A stretch of 64,000 nt of DNA, taken from positions 1 through 64,000 of the forward strand of contig NZ_ML123035.1 in assembly GCF_003846185.1 (NCBI RefSeq), written 5' to 3'. The stretch comes from Streptomyces sp. ADI96-02 (GTDB lineage Bacteria; Actinomycetota; Actinomycetes; Streptomycetales; Streptomycetaceae). Below, in pieces: positions 54,794 through 63,659 of the stretch. Every line of letters begins with the position of its first letter. Position 1 is the stretch's first letter. Both the position numbers and the translations under genes were made by a program. Below the pieces are notes generated by a model, which had not been told where the DNA came from, ran no database searches, and saw only the letters and a list, made by a program, of their open reading frames with translations.

Positions 54794-57700
54794 CAGGCGC
54801 TCTCTTCGGTCTCGGGCTGCTCGTGTAGCCGCGGCGTGGGGATGCTGGCGTGGATGCGGGTGGTGTGTGGTGTGCCTGTGCCGGTCCAGATGCTCGGGAT
54901 GGTGTAGCGGGCGGTGCTGGTCTTGTGGATGCGGTGGATGCCGATGGACTGGGTCTCGGCGACGAGGAGCGGGCGCATGGAGGGCAGGGTGACGACGGCG
55001 TCGAAGTCCCAGGTACGCAGGAGTTCGAGGAGTTTGCGCAGGTTGCGTGAGTCGAGGGCGGCGTCGAGTTCGTCGATGAAGACCATGTGCGGCCCCTGGT
55101 AGCCCTCGGTGGAGTAGAAGGCGTGTGCTGCCGCGAGTAGCGGCAGCATGGTGACCAGTCGCTTCTCTCCTCCGGAGAGGCTCGCGAGGGGGTTGTTGCG
55201 GGTGGTCAGTGTGCGGAAGACCTCGGTGTCGCTGGTGGGGTCGTCACGGAATTCGTTGTGGGTGAGTGCGATCTCCCATGTGAACCAGTTGCGGTAGTTG
55301 AAGACGTGCTCTACGCGTTTGGCCCATGTGGGGTGGTTGGCTTCTTCGTTCTTCAGCTGCTCGATGAAGAAGTCGTACATGCGGTCGAAGTTGCCTGTGA
55401 GGTCGGCTGCCTGGATGAGCTGGAGTGCTTCAGTGGCGATCGGGTCGTTCTTGGGCTGCCACTGGAGGCGGATTCCGACGTTGGCTACGCCTGTCCGGAC
55501 GCCGTCGAGGGTTTTGGTGATGTCGTCGACGATGCTCTGTGCCGTGTCGATGCGAGTGTTGATGTCTCTGCGGAGTTCGGAGAAGACGACGCCCTTGACT
55601 TCGTTCTGCACCTGTTCGCTGAAGTCGTTTTCCAGCGTGGTGATGGTGTGGGTGAGGCCGGCCAGGATGGCGCTGAGCGGCTGCATGTGGGGTTGCGCGG
55701 TGCCGGTTTCGCTTGCGTGGCCGAGGTGGATGACTGTGATGCGCCGCCAGGTGGTGCCGGGGATGTCCTCGGAGACGACGTGCCGGTTGATTTCCAGGAG
55801 TCGGCTGAGGTTGTCGCGGATGCGGCGGTCAAGTCGTGTTCTGGCTTCACTCTCGGCTGTGGCTGCCTGTTCGCGGGTCGGCGCGCGGCCGAGGCCTCGT
55901 TGTTCCAGGACCGCCTGGGCGATGGCGAGTGCCTCGCCGGGTTGTTCGGGCCGGTGAAGGCTGTCGCTGTCTGCGAGTTCAGCGACCAGGCCGTGGTCGA
56001 ACAAGCCCTGCAGTTGAGTCAGGGCCGCTGCTCGGTCTCCTGCCGCGGCCTCAACACGCGCGGTGCAGGCCTTGGACGCATCGCCTTTTCGCGAGTGGTC
56101 GAGGCGGGCCTGTTGATCGACGTTCCGGCGGCCGGCAAGGCGGGTGTCAAGGTCACTCTGTTCTTTCAGGCGTTGTTCGAGTTCGGCGGAGAGCTGCTGG
56201 TACGGGCGTTCGTGCTGGCGGACCTCCTCGTCATGGCGGTGGCGCGCATGGTCGGCGGCGCGCTGATCGTCGTTGGCGCGTCGGCGAAGGCGTTCCGCCT
56301 GCTCTTTGGCAACGGCGGCGTTGCTGAGGCTGCCTGCGGCGGTCTGGGCGGTGAACTGCGCGCGCAGCGCGGCGTCGCTCCAGCTGGAGAGGGAGGCGGT
56401 GAGCGTCTGCAGGCGGCTACGGTAGTTCCGCAGGGCTTCGGCTTCTACCGGGAGCTCGGCGAAGGCGTTGCGTGCCGTGGAGTGCAGGTGGGATGCGGCT
56501 GTAGTGAGCAGGCGTGTCCGCCGGCCGAGTGCTTCCTCGGCTGCGGTCGCTTCCTTCGTCGCCTCCTGTGCACGTCGGTGGGCTCGGTCGGCTGTTTCCT
56601 GGGCTGGGCTTACGAGGTCGAGTTCGCCCGGGAGGTTCCGGCGGTCTTGTTCCGTTTCACGTGCGGCTTGTCGTGCATGGCTGAGTGCGTGGTGTGCTTG
56701 GGCGGCTTCGGCCTGGGTCTTGTCGGCGTGCTCGTTGGCGGCGTGCAGGGTGCGGGTGGCTGTGATTGCGGACTTTGTGGCGACTGTCGTGGTGGTGATG
56801 TGCCCGGTCAGCTCGGTGCACAGGGTCAGGGCGGCTTCCACGGCCTGCTGGTTCATGGTGAGGCTTGCGTTGGTGCAGGCCTGCTGTGCGGTGCGGGAGG
56901 TGGACTGCCGGTGCTCCTCCGCGGCGGCGGCGGTTTGTGCCGCGTCACCAGCGGCGGCGTTCTTGACCTCGGCTTCGAAGGCAGTGGTCGCGGCGGCTTC
57001 TTCAGCGCTGCGCCATGGTGCCGGGTCGGGGCTGGCCTGCTCGCGATCGGCGGTGGTCAGGTCGCGCTTGAGGGTGTCGACAAGCGTGCCGGATGCGGCG
57101 AGTGCCGTCGTCGCGTGGTGACGCTTCTCGTTCAGGTCGGCGAGAAGCTGCCGGCGAGCACGTTCACGGGCTGCGGCGCCGATGTGGCAGGCGTCCCAGG
57201 TGGCAGGGGACGCGACGGCCAGCGGGCCGATGTATGCGGTGCCGTCCAGTCCGACGGCTGCCTGCCCGGGCAGTGGTCGTTCACCGGGCTGCAGGAGGCG
57301 GATTCCTGCCAGGATCCGTCGGACCAGTGCCAGGTCGACCGGGGTGTGGGAGTCGGGCACCAGGACGTCGGCCAGGGACGGTCCTTGGTGCTCGGGGGTG
57401 AGGGTGAGGGTGATGTCGCCGACTGTCATTTCGCCTGTGGGCGAGATCCAGGCGTCCAGGAGTCCGGCCGCGAGCAGCGCTCCTTCCAGCCGGCTGGCTT
57501 CATCGGGCTGGAGGTGCTGGGCGAACTCGACGGCCTCCCACAGGGGCGTCCCGGCCCGGCCGTGTCGCGAGGCCCTCCATTCCGGTGGGGTGGGAGGGGT
57601 GGCGCCTTGACGGGCGTGGCGGATCTTTTCGTCGAGGTCTTCCAGGGATGCGCGGTCCGTGTTGAGGCGCACTTCTGCTTCGGCGAGGCGGCCGGAGAGG

Positions 57701-60117
57701 GCTTCCACGGCGCTGCGGTGTGCTGTCGCGGTGTCCTGGGCGAGGTGGTGCGCCGCATCGAGGTCGAGGGGACCATCTGTGAGGTCCGGCAGGCGCAGGC
57801 CGGCTGGGTCGAGGATCTTCAGGTCGTGGGCCCATGCGTGCACATGGCGTGTCCAGGTGCGTGCTTCCTGGTCCGCGGTGCTTCGTGCGTCGCGGGCTGT
57901 CGCCTCCGCGGCGTCTGCGAGGGCTTGTGTCTGCTGGGCCTGGGTGTGTGTAGCGGTGGCCTGGTCCTGGGCACGTGCAGCGTCGGTGAGGTCACGGGCG
58001 GCCTGCTGGATCAGGAGCTGGCGGTGGCTGAGGTCGCTGTGGGCGGTCTCTTCCAGGGCGTCGAGGAGAGATTCCTCCTGGCCACTGGGCTCCGTGTGTG
58101 TCGCGGGGTTCGGGCGTGGGGGTGTGGTGCGGGTGGCCTCGCGGGCGGCGTGTACGAGGTCGTGCAGGGAGCTGGGGGTGTCGGTCAGCGCATCGGCTTT
58201 GTCGCTCAGCGCGTCTGTGATGGACGTGGCTTGCCGGGCTGCCTTGGCGGCGAGCTCGCCCGTTGTGGTGGCACGCGCGGATGCTTCGTCCGCAGCTTGG
58301 GAGCGGGCATCTGCACGTTCTTCGTAGGCCCTGACGTCGAGCTTTGTGAGGGCGTCGGCGGTCTGGTCGTTAACCCAGGCACGGATGGCTACGGGGTTGA
58401 GCGGGGTCGCGTTGCACAGGTCGTCCGGGAGTGCCGGAAGTCGCTTGAGGTGGGTGCTGTAGCGCGACAGCGCGGCGCGGGTGGCCTCCTCGGCCTGTTC
58501 CAGCGCGTCGGTCGCGTCCTGCGCGTGGCCCTCTGCTGTTTCGGCGTGCTGTCGCTTGTTCTCGTAGGTGTCTTGAGCGGCGCTGTGCTCGTTCTGCTCG
58601 TTGGTGAAGCGCTCCAGCGCTGCCTGGACGCGTTCGGCTGTCTGGGACTGTGCCTGGCCCCATGCGGCTGCCTGTTCGCGGGCGGCTACGGCGGCGCCGT
58701 TGTCGGCAGGTGTCTGGTGCTGCTGGGTTTCGCGGAGGGCGCTGGCCAGCGGCTCGTGAAACGCCGCGGCGCCCAGGTCCCCGGCGAGTCTGCCAAGGTC
58801 GTGTGTCGTCTTGGCCCAGGACGCCAGGGCTCGGTCGGCTGTCTGCTGGTCGGCCGCGCTCTGGGCCTGGCGCTCTTGGTGGGTGGCTTGTGCTTGTTCG
58901 GCGTACTGCAGGCTGTCGGCGGCACGCTTCTCGCAGTCCTGGGCGTGGCGGCTGAGGTCTGCGAGGCTCGTTCCGGGATGCTCGTTGAGCCGGTTCTCAA
59001 GGGTGCGGATTGTGCCGCGTAGTTGCGCTGCTCGATCTTCGTCCTCTTGGAGGGCTGCGGAGGCCTCGTTCTGTCGCTGTCCTGCGAGGGTCTGTGCGTT
59101 CAGTGCCTGGTCGCGGGCGGTGACGGCGTCGGCGTGCAGGGTGTGGAGGGTTGTGTAGGTCGTGGCGGTCGTGGTGGCGGCAGCGGCGACGTAGCGGCGG
59201 TAGGCGGTTCGGACGTCGGACAGGATGCCGCGCTCGGTGTGTGCCGCTTGCAGGTGGCCCTGGAGCTGTTCGGCCTTGCTCAAAGCGTCGGCAAGGCTTT
59301 GGACGCGGCGGGTTTCGAGGGCGGGCAGTGCGGAGGTGAGGGTCTCCTCCATGATCCGGGGGCTGATCTTGTCTCCGGCCTGGACGCTGCGCAGGGCGCG
59401 CAGCACTGTGGCGAGGGCGTCGGTCTGGGTGCCGTCCAGCGGCTGGTACATCAGCTCGCGGACTGTCTCCGGATAGTCCTCTTCCTTGCGCAGCACGGAG
59501 GTGTGGTCCCGGCATTGCTGTTCCAGGCGGGGGGAGGAGGTGAACAGCAGGCCGTCGAATGCCTCCATCTGGGCGGCGAGGTCGGTGATGGTGACGGGCA
59601 TGCCGTCCCGTTCGAGGATGAGCTGGGCGTGGACTCGGGCGGGGACGAGGAACCAGGCCCGGTCCAGGGTGTTGCGCTGGCCTCCGCCGCTGTGCAGCCA
59701 CAGGCCGGCTGTGAGCCACCGTGTACGGGAGTGCAAGCCGTCGGGGTCGGTTCGTCCGTACTCCTGCCACCAGGTGCCGCTCTTGGGTGGCCCTGGCCTG
59801 CCGAGCGTGTGGATGCCTGTCAGCGTTCCGGCGGCCTCTGCTGCGGCCGAGAGGTTCTTGGCGGCGACGTTGCCGTCGACGAAGGTCGGGAACAGGACGG
59901 CGCTGGTCAGGGACTTCCCGGAGCCGTTCATGCCGACCATGGCGATGCTGCCGCCTGCGTAGGCGAACTGCTCGTTGGCCCAGAGCCAGGAGTTGACCAC
60001 TCCGGCCCGGGTAGGCTGCCACCGACCTCGGGCGGTGGGGTGCGGGTCGAGGGTCGGTACATCGGTGAAGGGTCCGGCCGCGTCAGCCAGGTGGTGGTGG
60101 CGGGGGGCGTCATTCAT
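54793..60117 (-). CDS. jetC: Wadjet JetC-like SMC ATPase, TIGR02680 family (1774 aa)
   Basis: ATG 60117 (NDAPRHHHLAD) overlaps the JetB-like gene by 8 bases. Walker A GMNGSGKS is at 62-69. Two very long Ala/Glu/Gln coiled-coil arms lie between about 290 and 1480. The C-terminal head has the LSGGEKRLV signature near 1640 and Walker B MVFIDELDAALDS shortly after. It is longer than the usual about 1350-1400 aa of TIGR02680, mostly through longer arms. It is the motor that extrudes DNA loops on small circular plasmids in Wadjet. Confidence 0.85.
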   Translation of the reverse strand: MNDAPRHHHLADAAGPFTDVPTLDPHPTARGRWQPTRAGVVNSWLWANEQFAYAGGSIAMVGMNGSGKSLTSAVLFPTFVDGNVAAKNLSAAAEAAGTLTGIHTLGRPGPPKSGTWWQEYGRTDPDGLHSRTRWLTAGLWLHSGGGQRNTLDRAWFLVPARVHAQLILERDGMPVTITDLAAQMEAFDGLLFTSSPRLEQQCRDHTSVLRKEEDYPETVRELMYQPLDGTQTDALATVLRALRSVQAGDKISPRIMEETLTSALPALETRRVQSLADALSKAEQLQGHLQAAHTERGILSDVRTAYRRYVAAAATTTATTYTTLHTLHADAVTARDQALNAQTLAGQRQNEASAALQEDEDRAAQLRGTIRTLENRLNEHPGTSLADLSRHAQDCEKRAADSLQYAEQAQATHQERQAQSAADQQTADRALASWAKTTHDLGRLAGDLGAAAFHEPLASALRETQQHQTPADNGAAVAAREQAAAWGQAQSQTAERVQAALERFTNEQNEHSAAQDTYENKRQHAETAEGHAQDATDALEQAEEATRAALSRYSTHLKRLPALPDDLCNATPLNPVAIRAWVNDQTADALTKLDVRAYEERADARSQAADEASARATTTGELAAKAARQATSITDALSDKADALTDTPSSLHDLVHAAREATRTTPPRPNPATHTEPSGQEESLLDALEETAHSDLSHRQLLIQQAARDLTDAARAQDQATATHTQAQQTQALADAAEATARDARSTADQEARTWTRHVHAWAHDLKILDPAGLRLPDLTDGPLDLDAAHHLAQDTATAHRSAVEALSGRLAEAEVRLNTDRASLEDLDEKIRHARQGATPPTPPEWRASRHGRAGTPLWEAVEFAQHLQPDEASRLEGALLAAGLLDAWISPTGEMTVGDITLTLTPEHQGPSLADVLVPDSHTPVDLALVRRILAGIRLLQPGERPLPGQAAVGLDGTAYIGPLAVASPATWDACHIGAAARERARRQLLADLNEKRHHATTALAASGTLVDTLKRDLTTADREQASPDPAPWRSAEEAAATTAFEAEVKNAAAGDAAQTAAAAEEHRQSTSRTAQQACTNASLTMNQQAVEAALTLCTELTGHITTTTVATKSAITATRTLHAANEHADKTQAEAAQAHHALSHARQAARETEQDRRNLPGELDLVSPAQETADRAHRRAQEATKEATAAEEALGRRTRLLTTAASHLHSTARNAFAELPVEAEALRNYRSRLQTLTASLSSWSDAALRAQFTAQTAAGSLSNAAVAKEQAERLRRRANDDQRAADHARHRHDEEVRQHERPYQQLSAELEQRLKEQSDLDTRLAGRRNVDQQARLDHSRKGDASKACTARVEAAAGDRAAALTQLQGLFDHGLVAELADSDSLHRPEQPGEALAIAQAVLEQRGLGRAPTREQAATAESEARTRLDRRIRDNLSRLLEINRHVVSEDIPGTTWRRITVIHLGHASETGTAQPHMQPLSAILAGLTHTITTLENDFSEQVQNEVKGVVFSELRRDINTRIDTAQSIVDDITKTLDGVRTGVANVGIRLQWQPKNDPIATEALQLIQAADLTGNFDRMYDFFIEQLKNEEANHPTWAKRVEHVFNYRNWFTWEIALTHNEFRDDPTSDTEVFRTLTTRNNPLASLSGGEKRLVTMLPLLAAAHAFYSTEGYQGPHMVFIDELDAALDSRNLRKLLELLRTWDFDAVVTLPSMRPLLVAETQSIGIHRIHKTSTARYTIPSIWTGTGTPHTTRIHASIPTPRLHEQPETEESA

Positions 60118-61417
60118 CTCGGCTGTGTTCCTCGTGGGCTTCGGTGGCCGGGTGCGGGCGGGGTGCGTCGGTGATGCTGAGTTGCCAAAGGTGGATGGCG
60201 GGTGTGGGCTGCCAGCCGGTGCCGGGCGGCGGGTCGGCGGTGCACGCACCGATGGAGAGCAGGTGGTGTACCGCGGCGGTGGCGAGGTTTCTGGTCTTTC
60301 CTGTGCCTTGGTAGTTGCGGGCCCACCACGGTCGCTGTCTGAGGTGCTCGGTGAGTACGTCGGTGGCCCAGTGGAGGCCGAACCAGGCCATGGGGTCGTC
60401 CCGGCCTGTCAGGGCCTGGAGCAGAAGCAGGGCTGCTTGCTGCTCGAGGGTGCGGCTGCGGGGGAAGGTGAGGTCCGTGGTGTGTCCGGCCGGGTCGGTG
60501 ATCATCCACCAGTCCTGGCGGACGGTGCAGGCGAGACCGGCGGCCGCGGCGACGTCCAGGGCCTGCTCGCGGCCGCTCCACGAGGAGAGGTAGGCGCCTG
60601 GCCCGGTGGCGGGGTCGGGCGCGAGACCGGGGTTGTCCAGGACGGCGCGCAGTGCCGTGTGGCGGTGGTGGCGTGCCGTGTCGATGGGGAGTGCGTCCTC
60701 GGGCGGGGGTGCCTGGTCTGGGCAGAGGGCGGAGATGTGGCTGTCGGGGTCGTCCAGGTCGATCGGGAGGAGAGAGGGTGCTGGGCAGGCGATCAGCAGG
60801 GCGAGGCGTTCGCGGCGTGCGGTGATGGTCAGGTCTGCGTCGGTGTCCTGTTCGAGGACGTTCAGGGGCTGGTCGGAGGTGAGGAAGTGCCAGGACTCCA
60901 GGAGGCGCAGGGCGTCGATGAATGCCATGCGGTGTGCGGCGGCGGTGGCTTGCTTCTGTCCTGCGGTGGCGACCGGCTGGAATCGGGGAAGCCGGCCTGT
61001 TGAGGCTTCGGTGCCGCATGCCTGGATAACGGCGCGCTGGAGGTGGTTGAACGTGGTCTGAGTAGCACGCCACATCTGTTCGCAGATCAGGGCGGTCAGG
61101 ATCTGCACGAGAGGAGAGACGGGGATGCGGGCGGACGGCTTGCTGCGGTGCAGGAGGGGGACGCGGCCGGCAGGTGGGTCGTAGTGCCGTTTGTAGAGGC
61201 GGCCGATGCCTGCTTGGCGTTCGATGTGGAAGCGCCAGCCGGGGTTTTCGCTGAACCAGCGGGTGATCTCGTGTCGGTGGTGACAGGCCAGGCGGAACTG
61301 TTCGGGGTCGTCCTCCTCTGCCAGGATCTGGTGGCCCAGCAGTCTTGCCACCACCGGCTCGGCTTCGGGGCTGAGCGGTAGCTGATTGCCGGCCGGGGCG
61401 GGGGGTGTGGTGGTCAT
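60110..61417 (-). CDS. jetB: Wadjet JetB-like subunit, TIGR02678 family (435 aa)
   Basis: ATG 61417 overlaps the JetA-like stop as ATGA. Residues show the TIGR02678 pattern: ARLLGHQILAEEDDPEQFRL and YKRHYDP near the N terminus, SPLVQILTALICEQMWRATQ in the middle and QDWWMITDPAGHTTD toward the end. It is the small kite-like (MukE-like) subunit that connects the kleisin to the SMC heads. Order and overlaps match Wadjet operons of actinobacteria. Confidence 0.8.
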   Translation of the reverse strand: MTTTPPAPAGNQLPLSPEAEPVVARLLGHQILAEEDDPEQFRLACHHRHEITRWFSENPGWRFHIERQAGIGRLYKRHYDPPAGRVPLLHRSKPSARIPVSPLVQILTALICEQMWRATQTTFNHLQRAVIQACGTEASTGRLPRFQPVATAGQKQATAAAHRMAFIDALRLLESWHFLTSDQPLNVLEQDTDADLTITARRERLALLIACPAPSLLPIDLDDPDSHISALCPDQAPPPEDALPIDTARHHRHTALRAVLDNPGLAPDPATGPGAYLSSWSGREQALDVAAAAGLACTVRQDWWMITDPAGHTTDLTFPRSRTLEQQAALLLLQALTGRDDPMAWFGLHWATDVLTEHLRQRPWWARNYQGTGKTRNLATAAVHHLLSIGACTADPPPGTGWQPTPAIHLWQLSITDAPRPHPATEAHEEHSRDE

Positions 61418-62934
61418 GCCGCTTCCTCTCCTTCTCGCGGCGGGGTGCATCGAATGCGGATGAGGAAGTCGCGGGCGATCAGCTCTCCTTCTTGCAGCAC
61501 GACGCTCACCGCGTGTCCTGGCGTGCCGACCCACAGAGTCAGTTCAGCCCCCACCGTGGCGGCTGTCCCCGTGCCTGCCGTGTCGTCGAAGCTGTTGAGG
61601 GCTTCCTCGAGCAGGTCCACGAGGACTTCGGCGTGCGCGATGTCCAGTCCGGTGAAGTGGGTCAGCGGGACCACTCCGGGCGTGGCCAGTGCTCTGGCGA
61701 TCGCTTCCGTGCGCGCGATCTCGGCTTCGTTGGCGGCTTCTGCCGCTCGCCGCTGCTCGGTGAGGTCGACGACCTTGCGGGGCGCTCCGGTGGAACGCGC
61801 ACCGCGGTCATGGGGCCGCAGGACCAGCTTGATGGTGTGGCTGCCTGCGCTGTGAGCAGCGTGAAGCGGGGCGAGGGACTCTTCGACGGCTTCCACGGGA
61901 TGCCGGGCGGGCCAGATCCCGAAGGCCGCGGCGAACACTTGCTGAGTGCCGGCCTCGGTGGGCTGGGCGTGCAGCATCCGGGCGATCTGGCGGAAGTCCT
62001 CGCCGACGTCGCTGCCCCGGGCACTCGCGTAGAAGCGTCGGTCGATGGCTCCCAGCAGGGCGTGGATGGCGTCCGCCGCCGCGTTGACCAGACGTTCGAT
62101 CGAGCCGTGGGGTACGAACCATGCCTCGAGATCGGCCAGGTCCCGTTCCCGGTCGGCCGTCCACGCCTGCTGCTCGGCCGGGTCGAGGATGCCGGCGCCG
62201 GCGATCGCTCGGTGGACGACGTTCTTGGTGCCGACCTCGGCCAGTGCGCCGAAGGCCGCCCTGACCTGGTTGAGGGACTGCTCGGTGCGGCGTGCGAAGT
62301 GCTGCAGGGCCAGCAGAATGTGGCGGCGGCTGGTGATGAACACCTCGTCGTCGGTGACGTCCCCTTGCGCGAGGGAGCCTACCGCGCTGTAGAAGTCTCC
62401 GCCTGCCTCCTGGAGTTGTTCCAGGTGGGCGCGGACCTGGTCCAGGGTGGGGTCCAACATGTCGGGATCCTCGTGGTACTGCTGCAGCAGGACCTGAAGG
62501 GTCTGCTCAACGGCGTCGAGCAGACGCGGTGGAAGCCGCAAGGACCGGTTCAGCCGACGGGCGATGTCCCGAATGCCGGCCACGACCACCCGGCCCTGTC
62601 GCGTGAGCGCCCACGCCTCACGGCGCCGGCGTCCGTCACTGAGGCTCTCCACGGCCGCTGTGTGGTCGACGCTCGGCGTGACGTATCCGTGGGCCTTGAG
62701 GACCTCGAGGACTTCGACGAGGTCTTCGTTGCCGGCCGCGTTCTCGTAGCCCACCTCGGCCAGCAGCTTGCGGATGTCGGACAGCGTCCACATCGGGCCG
62801 CGGCTGCTCGCCACCAGCAGAGCGGCGAGTACGGCGCCGGTCAGTCGTTGTTTCCCGGCCTGTCTGTCGTCGGTGAAGACGTCGAACAGGCCGGTCTCCA
62901 GAACGCTCCACCAGTCCTCGGCCACGTGGGCCAC
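61414..62934 (-). CDS. jetA: Wadjet JetA-like kleisin subunit, TIGR02677 family (506 aa)
   Basis: The start is GTG 62934 or GTG 62925, after AAAAGGGAAGG. Residues 1-100 are winged-helix-like (RLTGAVLAALLVASSRGPMW and KLLAEVGYENAAGNEDLVEV). The middle is helical with QVLLQQYHEDPDMLDPTLDQ, followed by RHILLALQHFARRTEQSLNQ. It matches the MukF-like kleisin TIGR02677. It is first in the operon. Confidence 0.8.
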   Translation of the reverse strand: MAHVAEDWWSVLETGLFDVFTDDRQAGKQRLTGAVLAALLVASSRGPMWTLSDIRKLLAEVGYENAAGNEDLVEVLEVLKAHGYVTPSVDHTAAVESLSDGRRRREAWALTRQGRVVVAGIRDIARRLNRSLRLPPRLLDAVEQTLQVLLQQYHEDPDMLDPTLDQVRAHLEQLQEAGGDFYSAVGSLAQGDVTDDEVFITSRRHILLALQHFARRTEQSLNQVRAAFGALAEVGTKNVVHRAIAGAGILDPAEQQAWTADRERDLADLEAWFVPHGSIERLVNAAADAIHALLGAIDRRFYASARGSDVGEDFRQIARMLHAQPTEAGTQQVFAAAFGIWPARHPVEAVEESLAPLHAAHSAGSHTIKLVLRPHDRGARSTGAPRKVVDLTEQRRAAEAANEAEIARTEAIARALATPGVVPLTHFTGLDIAHAEVLVDLLEEALNSFDDTAGTGTAATVGAELTLWVGTPGHAVSVVLQEGELIARDFLIRIRCTPPREGEEAA

Positions 62935-63076
62935 CCTTCCCTTTTGAACGCGCTCTGCTGCGGGTGCCGTTCGAGGCTGCTTGCCCCTGGGCAGGGGCGG
63001 GCAGCCCCGTCCGGCGGTCCGGACGCGACGACTTCAACGACGATAGAGGAAGGGTCTGACAATCCAACCGAATAGA

Positions 63077-63094
63077 ATATATAAGCGATATATA
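63077..63094. promoter_or_regulatory. AT-rich inverted repeat upstream of the Wadjet operon
   Basis: ATATAT-AAGCG-ATATAT is a sharp AT island in very G+C-rich DNA. It lies about 145 bases before the JetA-like start and could be a promoter -10 region or an operator. Confidence 0.5.
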
Positions 63095-63629
63095 GTGCAT
63101 GCGTGCGGACACATAGACAGGCCGGCCCTGCCGGCCAAGGCCAAGGCCGGCCTGCGACGTTCGCAGCGAGCTATTGCAACGACCAGGAGCAACCCCAGGC
63201 GCGGTCCGTCGCTGTATGCGGCTTGCGACTGTTGGCTGCTGACCGCTGTCGCAGCCGCGCGAGACCGCGCGGACCGGAGCCGGAGCCGGCCTCACCGACC
63301 GCGTGTCGACGACCGCCGTGGCCGGCTCCGGCTCCCGCCCCTCCCGCCGGCACACCTTGGAGCGCAACTGGTGGTGGAGCTCGGCGAGTTGCCCCCCCTG
63401 CCGAGAGAGGAGGAAGGCGTACCCGGTCCGCGGGGATGCCCGTCGGCACCGGCCGTTAGGAGATCCTCGCTCGATCAGGATGCGTGCCCAGGCAACGCTC
63501 CTCCGAGCAGGCAGCACCGGCGCCTTCGCTCTGCCTCACGGCACGGCGCGGAAGCCGCTCGTGCACGGCGGCTCCCGCACCGTGCCGTGGGCGGTTGAGG
63601 CCGGACGGCCGGATACCGGCCCTGCCCAC

Positions 63630-63643
63630 CCCGCGCTTGCGGG
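63630..63643 (-). terminator. Hairpin after the right-edge helicase gene
   Basis: CCCGC-GCTT-GCGGG forms a strong stem-loop 17 bases past the stop of the helicase gene entering from the right. It could end its transcript. Confidence 0.4.
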
Positions 63644-63659
63644 CGGGGCGGTCCGGCGG

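Larger units (their letters stand above)
62935..63659. other. Upstream region of the Wadjet operon, no gene supported
   Basis: 725 bases without a convincing gene: the plus-strand frame from 63095 is Arg/Pro-rich without conserved pattern. It holds the AT-rich island at 63077-63094 and the hairpin at 63630-63643. Confidence 0.4.

Noticed and set aside
55258..59022. A 1254-codon open frame on the plus strand opposite JetC
   Set aside because: It is an antisense shadow of the very G+C-rich, biased SMC gene; its composition (Gly, Cys, Val-rich) is not protein-like and it has no ribosome site.
63095..63598. A 167-codon gene upstream of Wadjet
   Set aside because: Arg/Pro-rich without pattern and no ribosome site; likely chance.
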